From Microcystis aeruginosa W13-11 (GTDB taxonomy: Bacteria; Cyanobacteriota; Cyanobacteriia; Cyanobacteriales; Microcystaceae), in contig JAADBR010000014.1 of assembly GCA_009995705.1 (NCBI GenBank), positions 1 to 61,460 of the forward strand: 61,460 nt of DNA, in the 5' to 3' direction. The translations under genes were made by a program, and so were the position numbers. Within the stretch, counting starts at the first letter, position 1; each line of letters starts with the position of its first letter. Below the pieces are notes generated by a model that worked only from the letters and a program-made list of their open reading frames with translations, had not been told where the DNA came from and searched no databases. Below are positions 24,785 to 34,700 of this stretch, piece after piece.

Positions 24785-24786
24785 AG

Positions 24787-25239
24787 TTAAGGAAACCAGT
24801 TTTCATCCAGGGTTTCTGCTGGGGTAATAATGACTTCTATGGGAATTTCTTGCTTGCTCAATTTCGAGACTATTTGCCTAGCTTTTCCATAACAAGAATC
24901 GAAAATTTCGAGGAGATAAGGTTTTAAGCTAGGACTGTCTTCCAGCAGATCGGCAATTTGAACTCGAAAATTAATAATTTCCGCTTCCCACTTATTAGCA
25001 TTATACTCTCTTTCCGTCTGCCAATAAATTAACTTGAGCAGATGAGCTAATAGTTGAATTAACAAACTTTTGAGAGCGTGTCGATTATTTTTTCTCATAC
25101 TTGCTAATTCCTCGATCAGATTAGTCCAGTCAACCGAGGCAAAATCCTCCTGTCGTAATTGGTTAACGGTTGTCTCGATCCATAGCTGAAAATCTCGATC
25201 GTATAAGCTGATCTTCGAGATCGGTATTTGAGCGGTCAT
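24787..25239 (-). CDS. DUF29 family protein
   Basis: About 150 residues. The DUF29 signature is clear: LYDRDFQLWIETTVNQLRQEDFASVDWTNLIEELASMRKNNRHALKSLLIQLLAHLLKLIYWQ, followed by REYNANKWEAEIINFRVQI. The family is all-helical, widespread and often multicopy in cyanobacteria, with no settled function. I choose ATG 25239 (MTAQIPIS) over an upstream in-frame codon at 25266. It is co-directional with, and two bases from, rlmD. Confidence 0.88.
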   Translation of the reverse strand: MTAQIPISKISLYDRDFQLWIETTVNQLRQEDFASVDWTNLIEELASMRKNNRHALKSLLIQLLAHLLKLIYWQTEREYNANKWEAEIINFRVQIADLLEDSPSLKPYLLEIFDSCYGKARQIVSKLSKQEIPIEVIITPAETLDENWFP

Positions 25240-25295
25240 AGGAGGTAAACAGTAAAAATAACCCAACTCTATTCTACAATCAAAAGTTAATTTTT

Positions 25296-26990
25296 CTAAA
25301 ATCCTAGATCAGCTTTGGCAATTTTGGCCGCCGCCAAAACTTCCTCATCGGGTAATTCTCGCCAGTCCGTCGCACCTATTTCAGCATAGAATTTTTGATC
25401 GTAGGCCCGAGTACGAATTACTACCGGCATAGGAACCGCATGACCTAAAACTAAAGCTTGTTGTTTTGAGTCTAATTTCGCTAAAACTGATCGCAAACTT
25501 CCCCCTCCAGAAACCCCCGTAAATATGGCTTCGATGTCTTTTTCATCGTTTAATAAACAGGTGATTCTCGTCCCTACCTGAGACATAACTTCGTTATCAA
25601 TTCCTGAAGGTCTTTGATCGACAATTAAGAGAGTGACAAAGTATTTTCGCATCTCCCTGGCGATGGTTCCAAAGATAGTTTGATGGACTACGGCAGAATC
25701 TAAAAATCGATGAGCTTCTTCAATGGTAATCACTAACTGTTGCGGTCGATCGACGGGGTTTTTAGTTTGTAAAAAATATTCAGCTTTTTTAACATAATTA
25801 GCATGAATCCGACGGGTGATCATATTGGTGGCTAACATATAGGAAAGCATATTACTTTGGGAGCCAAATTCAATGACAACGTGCTTACCCGCATCTAAAG
25901 CTCGTAAAACCTGATCGATATAATTGTGGGGACAAGCACTTTTTAAATATTTCAAACTATCTAGACGCATTAATTTTCTCTGGAGGGACATAATTGATCC
26001 CGCATGGCCTTGTTTTTCCGTACAGAAGATTTTAATATCCTCGTTACTCATATTTAATAACTGAGTAATCCAAGATTCTCCATACTCGTTATAGAGAATA
26101 TTGGCATTATCTAAACTAGCTTCCGAGATGCCTAATTCCCGACCGATTAAACGAATATCCTCGATTTCAATTTGATTATAAGTTAAGAATAATTCCTGCG
26201 CTCCTCGTACTCCCCGGCGTTTGGTAGAATCGGGATCGAGGGTATAAATTTCTACCTGTCCGGGGAATAATTGACATAATCCTTTCACCGTAGAAACCTC
26301 CTTCCCTTCTTTCATCGCTTCCCAACCGTATTCCGAGTGCATATCAAACATGAGGTTAACCCCTGCTTGTTTGCGAATAATGCCCGAAATTAGTAATCTG
26401 GTTAAAAAGGATTTTCCCGTCCCGGATTTGCCAAAAACACCGTTACTACGTTCCACAAAGCGATCGAGATTAATACATATTGGCACGTCCATGTCAAGGG
26501 GTTGACCAATAGCAAAATTCTTTCTGGTGGGATCATCTTCCCAACCGAAAACCATGCGAAAATCCTGTTCACAAGCTTCATAAACTTGGCTAAAATGCGC
26601 GGGAATAGTTTTAACTGGTAGTAATTCTAAATCGGCGCTAGTTTGGGGTTGAAAAGAGCCTAAAGAAGTGTCGGAAACTGCCGAGGAATTACCTCCAGTC
26701 GGGGTAAACATGAGCATAGGAGATAGTTCAATAGTACCATAAGTGCCGCTACCCGCCAAAACATCGCGCATAAAACTATCATCGGGATGGGGAGGGTTAG
26801 CGATAATCCGGGGACTGGAGTTACCCAGGGAGACATCGGTGAGGAGACAGAAAAAACGCGAGCGAGTGCCTTGCACCACTAAAAATTTACCGACGCGCAT
26901 ATCTTCTACCGAAATATCGGGATAAAGACGGATTTCTAAACCTTCACTCAGGGAACCTTGAATAACCGATCCGAGGGGCTGTTCACTCAT
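25296..26990 (-). CDS. HerA/DUF87-type hexameric ATPase
   Basis: A 564-residue P-loop ATPase. An N-terminal barrel-like region (VGKFLVVQGTRSRFFCLLTDVSLG) is typical of the HAS-barrel of HerA. Walker A is GKSGTGKSF at 187-195, then FDMHSEYGWE, the Walker B region LVITIEEAHRFLD with catalytic Glu, and an arginine-finger zone (QRPSGIDNEVMSQVGTRITCLLND). HerA pumps DNA and usually works with the nuclease NurA in archaea; bacterial versions occur in DNA repair and in defence loci. No NurA, Sir2 or nuclease gene is adjacent, so the role is open. About 560 residues is normal for this cyanobacterial type. Confidence 0.88.
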   Translation of the reverse strand: MSEQPLGSVIQGSLSEGLEIRLYPDISVEDMRVGKFLVVQGTRSRFFCLLTDVSLGNSSPRIIANPPHPDDSFMRDVLAGSGTYGTIELSPMLMFTPTGGNSSAVSDTSLGSFQPQTSADLELLPVKTIPAHFSQVYEACEQDFRMVFGWEDDPTRKNFAIGQPLDMDVPICINLDRFVERSNGVFGKSGTGKSFLTRLLISGIIRKQAGVNLMFDMHSEYGWEAMKEGKEVSTVKGLCQLFPGQVEIYTLDPDSTKRRGVRGAQELFLTYNQIEIEDIRLIGRELGISEASLDNANILYNEYGESWITQLLNMSNEDIKIFCTEKQGHAGSIMSLQRKLMRLDSLKYLKSACPHNYIDQVLRALDAGKHVVIEFGSQSNMLSYMLATNMITRRIHANYVKKAEYFLQTKNPVDRPQQLVITIEEAHRFLDSAVVHQTIFGTIAREMRKYFVTLLIVDQRPSGIDNEVMSQVGTRITCLLNDEKDIEAIFTGVSGGGSLRSVLAKLDSKQQALVLGHAVPMPVVIRTRAYDQKFYAEIGATDWRELPDEEVLAAAKIAKADLGF

Positions 26991-27246
26991 GCTAACCTTT
27001 ATTTGTGGCGATCTATCCCCCTATTCTGTCACTTTTCCGTTAATCAGTGCAAACTCGATCGGGTACAGTCATCAGTGATCAGTAAACAGTAATCAGTAAA
27101 AAGACAGTAGGAAACTGGAAGATGTACCAGACTAAGCCTGAATCCGCCGTATTTAATACTTCCCACTTAATACATACTGCATACTTAGAACTCAAATCTG
27201 ATAACTGATAACTGATAAAGGGGTTTAAGAAAAAAAATCGGGTTGA
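26991..27246. repeat. Spacer with CAGT-type short repeats
   Basis: Contains AGTCATCAGTGATCAGTAAACAGTAATCAGT (27067-27098, shown in part) and CTGATAACTGATAACTGATAA (27198-27218, shown in part), of the same family as other spacers here. No gene seen. Confidence 0.65.
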
Positions 27247-28155
27247 TCAACGGGAAGCAAGGAAATAGCCAAGGGAGAAGAGAATGCCACTAAAAAAGTG
27301 GAGATTAACCGCTATAAACTTGCAGTTACTGACTAGCTGAGGTTGGTCATGATTTTGGTTAACGTGGTGGACTAATTGCCAAGCGAAAGGGAGACTAAGG
27401 AAGATTAAGAGGGTGAGAGGAGGATAAACCTGCAGCAGCACAAAAACTACCGTTAAAACGTAAACAAGAACCGTCACTAAGGTTAAAACTCTAGAACCTT
27501 TTAAAGTACCTAAACGAGCAATAGGTGATTTTTTACCCGCTTTGAGATCATCGGCAACTTGATGGAAATGGGAACAAAAAAGGATGATAGAAGTGGTAAT
27601 CCCGATAATAATTGAAGCCGCTAGACTAGAGAGAGAAAAAGCGCCAACTTGGGAATAGTAGGCAGCCGCAATCGCCAAGGGTCCAAAAGTAAAGAAACAG
27701 ATAATTTCACCTAATCCTTGATAACCGAGACGGAAGGGAGGTCCTTGATAGGTATAGCCCAAAAAACAGCAGAGGGCGATTAATTCTAGGATCACCCAAT
27801 CGCCTCGCCAATAACTAATAGCAAAAATGCCAGCGATGCCTAATAAGAGAAAAAGATTACTCAGCCAGAAAATTAAAGATTTATTGCCGGTTAAATTAAC
27901 GATCGAATGGGCTTTATTAACATCGATCCCGGTATCGGCATCAAAAACATCATTACTGAGATTTAACCAAGCGAGAATTAAAATAGCTGAGAGGATAAAA
28001 GTGACAAAAATTGGGGGAGAAAATCGACCTGTTTCCTGATAAGCGATCGCTGTTCCCAAAATAATCGGTATAATCGCCACACTATACATTGGTGGTTTAA
28101 GGGCTGCTAACCAGAGTTTTTTGGGTGAGGGAGTGGTGATAGTATCGGTGGTCAT
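27247..28155 (-). CDS. menA: Naphthoate phytyltransferase MenA
   Basis: A 302-residue UbiA-superfamily prenyltransferase with eight or nine predicted membrane helices. The first Asp-rich motif NDVFDADTGID (about 68-78) and the second DDLKAGKKSP bind the prenyl diphosphate through magnesium. In cyanobacteria MenA attaches a phytyl chain to dihydroxynaphthoate in phylloquinone synthesis for photosystem I. KAHSIVNLTGNKSL between motifs matches the plant and cyanobacterial branch. It is preceded by an ATG at 28155 and transcribed alone. A HIP1 octamer lies inside the gene near 28046. Confidence 0.93.
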   Translation of the reverse strand: MTTDTITTPSPKKLWLAALKPPMYSVAIIPIILGTAIAYQETGRFSPPIFVTFILSAILILAWLNLSNDVFDADTGIDVNKAHSIVNLTGNKSLIFWLSNLFLLLGIAGIFAISYWRGDWVILELIALCCFLGYTYQGPPFRLGYQGLGEIICFFTFGPLAIAAAYYSQVGAFSLSSLAASIIIGITTSIILFCSHFHQVADDLKAGKKSPIARLGTLKGSRVLTLVTVLVYVLTVVFVLLQVYPPLTLLIFLSLPFAWQLVHHVNQNHDQPQLVSNCKFIAVNLHFFSGILFSLGYFLASR

Positions 28156-28384
28156 AGCTGAATAATAATCAGGAAAACTCGATCGCTCTAGGGATAAAAA
28201 ACGAGGGTTTAAGGTAGAATTATAGCTTTTTGTGCCTCAACTAGAAAGACGACATTTCCTATTTGTGGTGATCAACAGAAGTTATTAAAAATGGCAGGGG
28301 TGCGGGGGATGCACCCAAAATTTCCTATAGGGTGTTATTCTCCAGACGGTAAGCTGAAAATTTCTGTAACTTTCCTAGCCACCG

Positions 28385-28678
28385 ATGAGAGCGATCGCTA
28401 AAGATGATATTGTTTATATTCACCATGAAGATGTGCCGGTTTATAAAAAAGGCGGTTCAGTGGTGAGAAATAGTTATTTTTGGGCGCTAAAATCGATCGC
28501 CTGTGGAGCGCGTCGGGGACAGGATTGGGAGTTCGATGCAGAGGTGTGGGTGGCACTGGTGCGGATGTTGCTCTGTTTTGCCAATTCTGGCTATTTGGGG
28601 GATGGTGAGACAATTTTAGAGTTTACTGTCGATTGTCCTATTCCCGAACCTTTGCGGGGGATATCTACTTACTTATAG
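28385..28678 (+). CDS. Conserved hypothetical protein, tail to tail with hrcA
   Basis: A 97-residue protein, ATG start, beginning MRAIAKDDIVYIHHEDVPVYKKGGSVVRNSYFWALKSIACGARR and ending with ETILEFTVDCPIPEPLRGISTYL. The pattern (many aromatic residues, KKGGxVVRNSYFWAL) reads as a genuine compact protein, and HIP1 (GCGATCGC) overlaps codons 3-6. I do not recognise a family. The stop overlaps the end of hrcA by 14 bases on the opposite strand. The 229-bp spacer before it shows no clear regulatory signal. Confidence 0.7.
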   Translation: MRAIAKDDIVYIHHEDVPVYKKGGSVVRNSYFWALKSIACGARRGQDWEFDAEVWVALVRMLLCFANSGYLGDGETILEFTVDCPIPEPLRGISTYL

Positions 28679-29741
28679 CCTCGCTGAGATAGTTAGCGGT
28701 GGATTCCACTAGGGGAATGGTATTTTCGTATAACATTCGCGTCGGTCCAATAATGCCGACACTACCGACGGGAGTATCTCCCTGTTTATAAAAAGCGGAG
28801 ATAAGAGTACAAGGGCGCATGGATTCCAGAGTATTTTCGGAACCAATGCTGATTTTGACTTTTTTAGCTGATTTTTCCAGTTCTGGTCTTTGTAAAATCA
28901 GGGGTAAAAGGCGATCCTGTTCTGCTTCCAATAGATGCAGTAACATTTGTACTTGTTGCCATTGGGCGAATTCTGGCTGTCGAATGACTTCAGCGACACC
29001 ATGGACGATAATCTCTGGGGTAGCAGTGGATTGGAGACTAGCGCTGATTTCTTGGCTTAATTGTCGGAGAAAATGGGTATAACGGGTAAATTCTCGCTCG
29101 ATTTGCTGCCAATCGAGGTTAATTAAATCTGCCAAGCAATAACCTTTTAATTTTTCCCCCAGAAAATTAGAGAGGATTTGTAATTCTTCTGCTAATCCAT
29201 CCCCCTTGTCCGTTGCCATAGACTCAGGAATCTCTATCATAACCGAGCGTGTTTGTAAACTATCTGTAACAATAATTAACATGATCTGCTGGTCCGAGAC
29301 GGGGATTAATTGCAGATGACGCAGGGTATTAGTGAGGGTGTGGGGAAGGGTAACGATAGCGATATAACCGCTTAAACTGGCTAAAAATTGGGTGGCCCGT
29401 TGCAGCAGACTTTCGAGACTCCAAGCCGGAGATTTAGCGTTTTGATGCAGATAATAGCCGATTTTTTCGCCGATACGGTCATCGAGAGTCATTAACTCAT
29501 CGACGTAGAGACGATAGCCCCAATCGGAGGGAATGCGTCCGGAGGAAGTGTGGGGTTGATAGAGTAGGCCTTCTTTTTCCAGTTTACCGAGAGCATTGCG
29601 AATCGTGGCGGAACTAACCGTAAACTTGTACTCCTCTAGCAGAGTTTTCGAGCCAACTGGTTCGGCTGTGGCGATATAATGTTGGATTGTCGCCTTTAAG
29701 ATATGTTGATAGCGATCGCTGAGATGAGTTCTAGCGGACAT
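28665..29741 (-). CDS. hrcA: Heat-inducible transcription repressor HrcA
   Basis: A 358-residue HrcA. An N-terminal winged helix (LSDRYQHILKATIQHYIATAEPVGSKTLLEEYKFTVSSATIRNALGKLEKEGLLYQPHTSSGRIPSDWGYRLYVD) is followed by a GAF-like domain and dimerisation region, ending NYLSEAIS. HrcA binds CIRCE operators upstream of groESL and dnaK-type genes and needs GroEL to fold; no heat-shock gene or CIRCE element is nearby in this window. HIP1 occurs near the start codon (29716). Confidence 0.95.
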   Translation of the reverse strand: MSARTHLSDRYQHILKATIQHYIATAEPVGSKTLLEEYKFTVSSATIRNALGKLEKEGLLYQPHTSSGRIPSDWGYRLYVDELMTLDDRIGEKIGYYLHQNAKSPAWSLESLLQRATQFLASLSGYIAIVTLPHTLTNTLRHLQLIPVSDQQIMLIIVTDSLQTRSVMIEIPESMATDKGDGLAEELQILSNFLGEKLKGYCLADLINLDWQQIEREFTRYTHFLRQLSQEISASLQSTATPEIIVHGVAEVIRQPEFAQWQQVQMLLHLLEAEQDRLLPLILQRPELEKSAKKVKISIGSENTLESMRPCTLISAFYKQGDTPVGSVGIIGPTRMLYENTIPLVESTANYLSEAISK

Positions 29742-29876
29742 AGGGGGATAATCTTAAGAAAAGATTTATAACATTTTTTTAGACAGTATAACGCTTATTC
29801 AGTTATCAGTAGTCAGTCCTCCGTGGGGAGAAAGGGGATAGTTTACCCCGCTCTTTTCCCGATGGGGCCATGAAAA

Positions 29877-30215
29877 TTAGTAACGGGGAATATTAGGATC
29901 GACGAGGAGGGAATAAGCATCGATGCCACCGTTAATATTTTTAACATTAGTAAAACCCTGACTTTGTAGCCATTGGCACATCTGTAGGGATCTCATGCCA
30001 TGGTGACAGATGACGAGGGTTTCCGCTTGGGGGTTGAATTGGCTGGCAATAGTGGGCGACCATTCTTGGTATTGACTCAAGGGTAAAATGGTAAAACTGG
30101 CCACAGATGCGATCGCAACTTCCTCCGGTTCGCGCACATCAATAAGTTGTAAATTAGGATCATGATCGGCTAAACGGAGAGCGAGTTCATGGACGCTAAT
30201 TTCGGGAATGCTCAT
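29877..30215 (-). CDS. Rhodanese-like domain protein
   Basis: A 112-residue single rhodanese domain: LIDVREPEEVAIASVASFTILPLSQY, then active-site loop CHHGMRSLQMCQWLQSQGFTNVKNINGGIDAY. The catalytic cysteine is in VICHHGMRS, a six-residue loop as in GlpE/ThiI-type rhodaneses, consistent with sulfur transfer from thiosulfate or a persulfide. Short and soluble. Neighbouring genes do not indicate a specific partner. Confidence 0.9.
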   Translation of the reverse strand: MSIPEISVHELALRLADHDPNLQLIDVREPEEVAIASVASFTILPLSQYQEWSPTIASQFNPQAETLVICHHGMRSLQMCQWLQSQGFTNVKNINGGIDAYSLLVDPNIPRY

Positions 30216-30424
30216 AGATTTGGTTTGAAGAATCGGTTATCTTTCCTTTAGAGTAGCAAATCGAGGGACCCTAAGCAGTTAGGTACTTGCGTAGGAATAA
30301 TATCGCAGCCAAGTGGGGGGATTTGGTCAGTGCCAGAGCGGGGGGGTGATATAATGGGTAAAGGACAGGTATTGAAGACATTGATGCTTTTTAGTACGCC
30401 GATTGATCGACAAGCTGAATTTCA

Positions 30425-30652
30425 ATGAATATTGAACAAGCCGTTATCGAAAACTTGCGAAAACTTCCTTTAGAAAAACAACAAGAAGTCTTAAACTTCA
30501 GCCAATTTCTAACTCAGAGAACTTCGCCAAAAATTGAAGAGATGACCTCCCACGAAAAAGCAGAAGATTGGCTAAAATTTCTGGAAAGTCAACCCAAGCA
30601 TACCCCCGGATTACCCGATAAAGCCTTAGGGCGTGAAACTATCTATGACTAA
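30425..30652 (+). CDS. DUF2281/VapB-type antitoxin
   Basis: A 75-residue antitoxin-like protein. IEQAVIENLRKLPLEKQQEVLNFSQFLTQRT is the DUF2281 pattern, followed by a flexible acidic part (SHEKAEDWLKFLESQPKHTPGLPDKALGRETIYD) of the kind that wraps a VapC toxin. The stop overlaps the start of the PIN gene (TAATG). The upstream region has TATAAT near 30351 as a possible promoter box. Antitoxin role from family and context. Confidence 0.85.
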   Translation: MNIEQAVIENLRKLPLEKQQEVLNFSQFLTQRTSPKIEEMTSHEKAEDWLKFLESQPKHTPGLPDKALGRETIYD

Positions 30653-31102
30653 TGGCTAAATATCTATTTGATACCAATATTTTACTGAGGCTGAGTGGAC
30701 AGAATTTCCGCTAATTATGCCTTAGCAAGAGATGCGACCTATATCTTAATAGATCAAGGACATAAATGCTGCTTGACCTCACAAATTATTATTGAGTTTT
30801 GGGTAGTTGCCACCCGTCCTACTGGGGTTAATGGGTTAGGCTGGACTCCTGAAAGAACTAAAAATCAAATCAATCAATTTCTGAACAGATTCACTGTCCT
30901 TGAAGAAACGCCAGAGATATTTACCCTTTGGTTTCAATTAGTCACTGACTATAACATCAAGGGAAAAAGGACTCACGATATTAGGCTTCTGGCCGTTATG
31001 AAAGCTCATAATATCACCCATTTATTAACCTTTAATCCTCATGACTTTCTTCCCCTTCCTAATATCATCATCATTCAGCCGCAAGACTTCCTTAATCCCT
31101 AA
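30652..31102 (+). pseudogene. VapC PIN-domain toxin with a one-base frameshift
   Basis: The frame from ATG 30652 reads MAKYLFDTNILLRLSGQNFR then stops. The rest of the protein continues in the next frame from about 30695: ANYALARDATYILIDQGHKCCLTSQIIIEFWVVATRP ... THDIRLLAVMKAHNITHLLTFNPHDFLPLP. Removing one T from the TTT at 30705-30707 joins them smoothly as LSGQNSANYALARD. Then all PIN acidic residues are present: Asp in DTN, Glu in IIEFW, Asp in HDIR and the late NPHDF. So the toxin seems recently inactivated (or the extra T is a sequencing error), leaving the antitoxin intact. Confidence 0.85.
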
Positions 31103-31288
31103 TAGAACATTACCTATCAGGTAGATGAGGACGGCGAACGCTATTAGGAGGGGGAGGGTGTTGAGGATGGGTTTCATTATGGGGACTGGAATCCAGAAAC
31201 TTCGCCGTTTCCCCTCCCCTCCCAACTGATAGCGAATCCTCAATATTTCCAGTTCTTCGTTACTTAGTATGGTTCGATAGGGGGGCAT
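31025..31288 (-). CDS. Possible small single-helix membrane protein
   Basis: An 87-residue frame opposite the vapC end (78-base antisense overlap). It has a charged N-terminus (TILSNEELEILRIRYQLGGEGKRRS), one convincing hydrophobic helix (ILNTLPLLIAFAVLIYLIGNVLLGI) and a basic tail. No family recognised. The helix is strong enough to take seriously, but there is no ribosome-binding site that decides it and the overlap lowers confidence. Confidence 0.35.
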   Translation of the reverse strand: MPPYRTILSNEELEILRIRYQLGGEGKRRSFWIPVPIMKPILNTLPLLIAFAVLIYLIGNVLLGIKEVLRLNDDDIRKGKKVMRIKG

Positions 31289-31758
31289 AAATCGACTAAA
31301 TCCTTATCTGGCAAAAGATTTAATTGATTAGTTCGCTCTAGATCGAAAACAATTAACAAAAATCGCCAAATGTCTTTATATATAAGAGTTTCATTCCTTA
31401 TAACCCTGTACGTTGCATAAGACAAACCAGAAAACTGAATCAGACAATCCCTAAATGGTACACTATCAAAGCGCAAGTCCCTTATCTGTGAACAGTGACT
31501 AGGTTATGATAATAGTGAGGAGAATTTCGGAGAACCCAAAAAGCGCATTTGTCCCCGGCTGGATTTCAGTTAAGCTTTGATTAGAGGTTATTGCAGGAGA
31601 GAGTTATTGATACCGAATAGATTCACCGATAGGTATTGCGCTGAAGCTATCTTTTCCCCGGTTTTTTATCCTCTAATTAATTTCTAAGCTGTACTGCATT
31701 CTCCCCCTCTCCTTTCTCCCCCTCTCCCCACTTCATAATTCATAATTTCTCCCAGCTT
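31289..31758. other. Spacer with an inverted-repeat element end
   Basis: Around 31455-31486 lies GGTACACTATCAAAG then CGCAAGTCCCTTATC, the reverse complement of the left end of the element at 19654. A 70-codon minus-strand frame starting within it has no recognisable content. Near 31735 is an ATTCATAATT repeat before sbcC. Confidence 0.55.
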
Positions 31759-34700
31759 ATGATTCCCCTACAATTAACCCTGAAAAATTTTCTCAGTTAT
31801 CGCGAGGCAGTGCTAGATTTTCGCGGATTACATACTGCCTGTATTTGTGGTGCCAATGGTGCGGGAAAATCCTCTTTACTGGAAGCAATTACTTGGGCAA
31901 TTTGGGGAGAAAGTCGCGTCTCAATTGCTGATGATGTGATTCATGCGGGCAGCGATTATGCGCGGGTAGATTTCGAGTTTAGTTATGGGGGAGAAATCTA
32001 TAAAATTATCCGTAGTCGTCACCGGGGGGGAAAAGCTTCTGGTTTAGATTTTCAGGTGATTAATGATCAAAGTTTTCGTCCTTTATCGGGTAAAAGTATT
32101 AAAGATACCCAAGCACAGATTAATACTTATCTAAAAATAGACCATAAAACTTTCATTAATTCTGCTTATTTACGACAGGGACAAGCGGACGAATTTATGA
32201 AACAGCCTCCTAGTGGTCGTAAACAGATTTTAGCAGAATTATTACAACTCGATCGCTATGAAATTTTAGCGAATAAAGCTAAGGATATATCGAAACAATT
32301 TGATGGACAGTCCCTCCAAATCGAGCAGCAAGTAGAAACTATCAAACTCCGTCTTCAGGAGAAAAATTCCTATCGGGAACACCTGCAAGAGTTAAGCACC
32401 CAAATTAACCAAATTAATCAAGAACAAGAGGTAAATAATCGGCGTTTACAGCAACTACAAGGGGAAGAAAATCAGCGTCAGAATTGGGAAAAACAGCTGC
32501 AGTGGCAAAGAGAACAGGAGCGAGCTTTATTAGCAGAAATCGAGAGATTAGACCGGGAAAAAGTTAGTCTAGATAATCAATTAAATCAAATAAGGACTAT
32601 TCTTCACCGCAAAAATGACATTATCACCGCACACGAGCGCCTAATCAATTTAGACCAGAAAGAGACCAGTTTGTCAAGTCAATTGCAAGCTTGGCAACAG
32701 GCCCAGTATGATAAACAACAATTAGAACAGAAATTACAGCAAAAAATTAACGAATTTACCCTTCCCATCCAACAAACGAGCGCTCGTTTAGAAGAATTGC
32801 GAAGACAGGAACAAGAAACTCAAAAAATTATCGAGCAAGCGGGGGATATTCAAGCAGGATTAGAGAAGTTAAATTATCATCGTCAACGTCTTCAGGAATT
32901 GGATAGATTAGCTTTAAAATATGCTCCTTTAAATAGCCGAAAAGCTGATCTAAATATGCAGTTGGAACGGGAAAAAGCCAGGATTAATGCTCGTCGGGAA
33001 CAACTGCAAAGAAATCGGCAACAATTAGAGACAGAAATCGCTCGTATTCCTCTACTAAGAGAGGAAGCTCTCAATTTAGCCAAACGAATTAAGGAATTAG
33101 ATAAAAAACAAACCTATTGTGAAAGAGTGGAAGAAAAGGAAACCGTTAAACAGGTGGATAAAAAAAGTTTATTGGAGCAACAGAAAAGATATGAAGAACA
33201 ACTTTTAGAGTTAACTGATAAATTGGAAAAGTTGAATATTCCCGATTCGGTTTGTCCTTTGTGTGAACAGAATTTAGACAGTCATCACCGTCATCAGGTA
33301 ATCAGGAAAACCCATCAACATCAAGAACAAATTCAAGAGCAAATCTGGTCCCTACAGGAACGGATGGCAGACTGCGATCGAGATTTAAAACGTTTACGCG
33401 AGGAATTAGCCCAAATTAAACAAGAATTGCCAGTAAGATCGAATCTACAACAAAAATATGTGCAGTTGGAAGTCAAGTTAGAAACCATTGAAGAAAAGGA
33501 AATAGAACTAGAGAAAACCGAGGAAATACTTGGGGAGTTAGAGGCACTTTTAAGTAGTGGCAATTATGCCCTAGAATTACAGCAAGAATTGCAAATTGTC
33601 AATCAAGAAATTGCCTTATTAAATTATGATGAACAAAGCCATGCTTTAGTCAGAGGAGAAGAAAAAAGATGGCGTTGGGCAGAAATTCAAGAATCAGAAC
33701 TTAAGCAAGCAAACCGTCGTTTAGCTAATATCAATGCTGAGAAACCTAATTTGATTAATCAATTAGCTAGACTAGAACAAGAGAAGCAAGAACTAGGTCA
33801 AAATTCCCCACTTAAACAGGAAATTGAACGCCTAGAAAAGCTTATTCAAAACTTAAATTATGATCGCAGTGAACATCAGAATATTCAAAATCTGATCCGA
33901 CAATTACAGGGGGTAAGATTACAGTATCAAGATTGGCAACAAGCAGAAAAAAATTATCCAGAAATAGCTGCTAAAATCGATGACATTAAGCAAAGATTAC
34001 AGCTGCGAAATGAGGATCGCCAGAAGATAAATCAGGAGTTAGCAAATATTAGTCAAAAGATTGGCACTTTGACTGACTATCGCCAAGAAATCGCTGCTTT
34101 ATCGACTAATATTCAACAGCGAAGACAGATAATTGATGGATTGCTCTCCCAAAAAGGTCGGGTTGAGGAGAAGTTACATCAACTGGAAACGTTAGGTAAA
34201 CAACTGACAGAAAAAGAAAGCGATTTAGCTAAAGTTAAAAAACAATATAGAGTCCATAAAGAGTTAGCCCTAGCTTTCGGCAAAAATGGTTTACAAACTC
34301 TGATGATTGAGAATGTTTTACCGGAGTTAGAAGCACAAACTAATCATATTTTAGCTCGCTTAACCGGTAATCAATTTCATGTGCATTTTTTAACCCAAAA
34401 AAGCGGTAAAGGTACGAAGAAACAGCAACAAAAGTCAATCGATACTTTAGACATTATTATTGGCGATACCCGGGGATCTCGTCCCTACGAAACCTATTCA
34501 GGAGGAGAAGCTTTTCGGATTAATTTCTCGATTCGATTAGCTTTAGCGAGATTATTGGCACAAAGAGCCGGAACAGCCCTACAAATGCTCATTGTTGACG
34601 AAGGATTCGGAACTCAGGATGCGGAAGGATGCGAGCGCTTAATCGCGGCAATTAACGCTATATCCGCCGATTTTGCCTGTATTTTGACTGTAACTCATAT

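Noticed and set aside
31264..31476. 70-codon minus-strand frame next to the possible small membrane protein
   Set aside because: Its TTG start lies within the end of an inverted-repeat element and no motif is visible.
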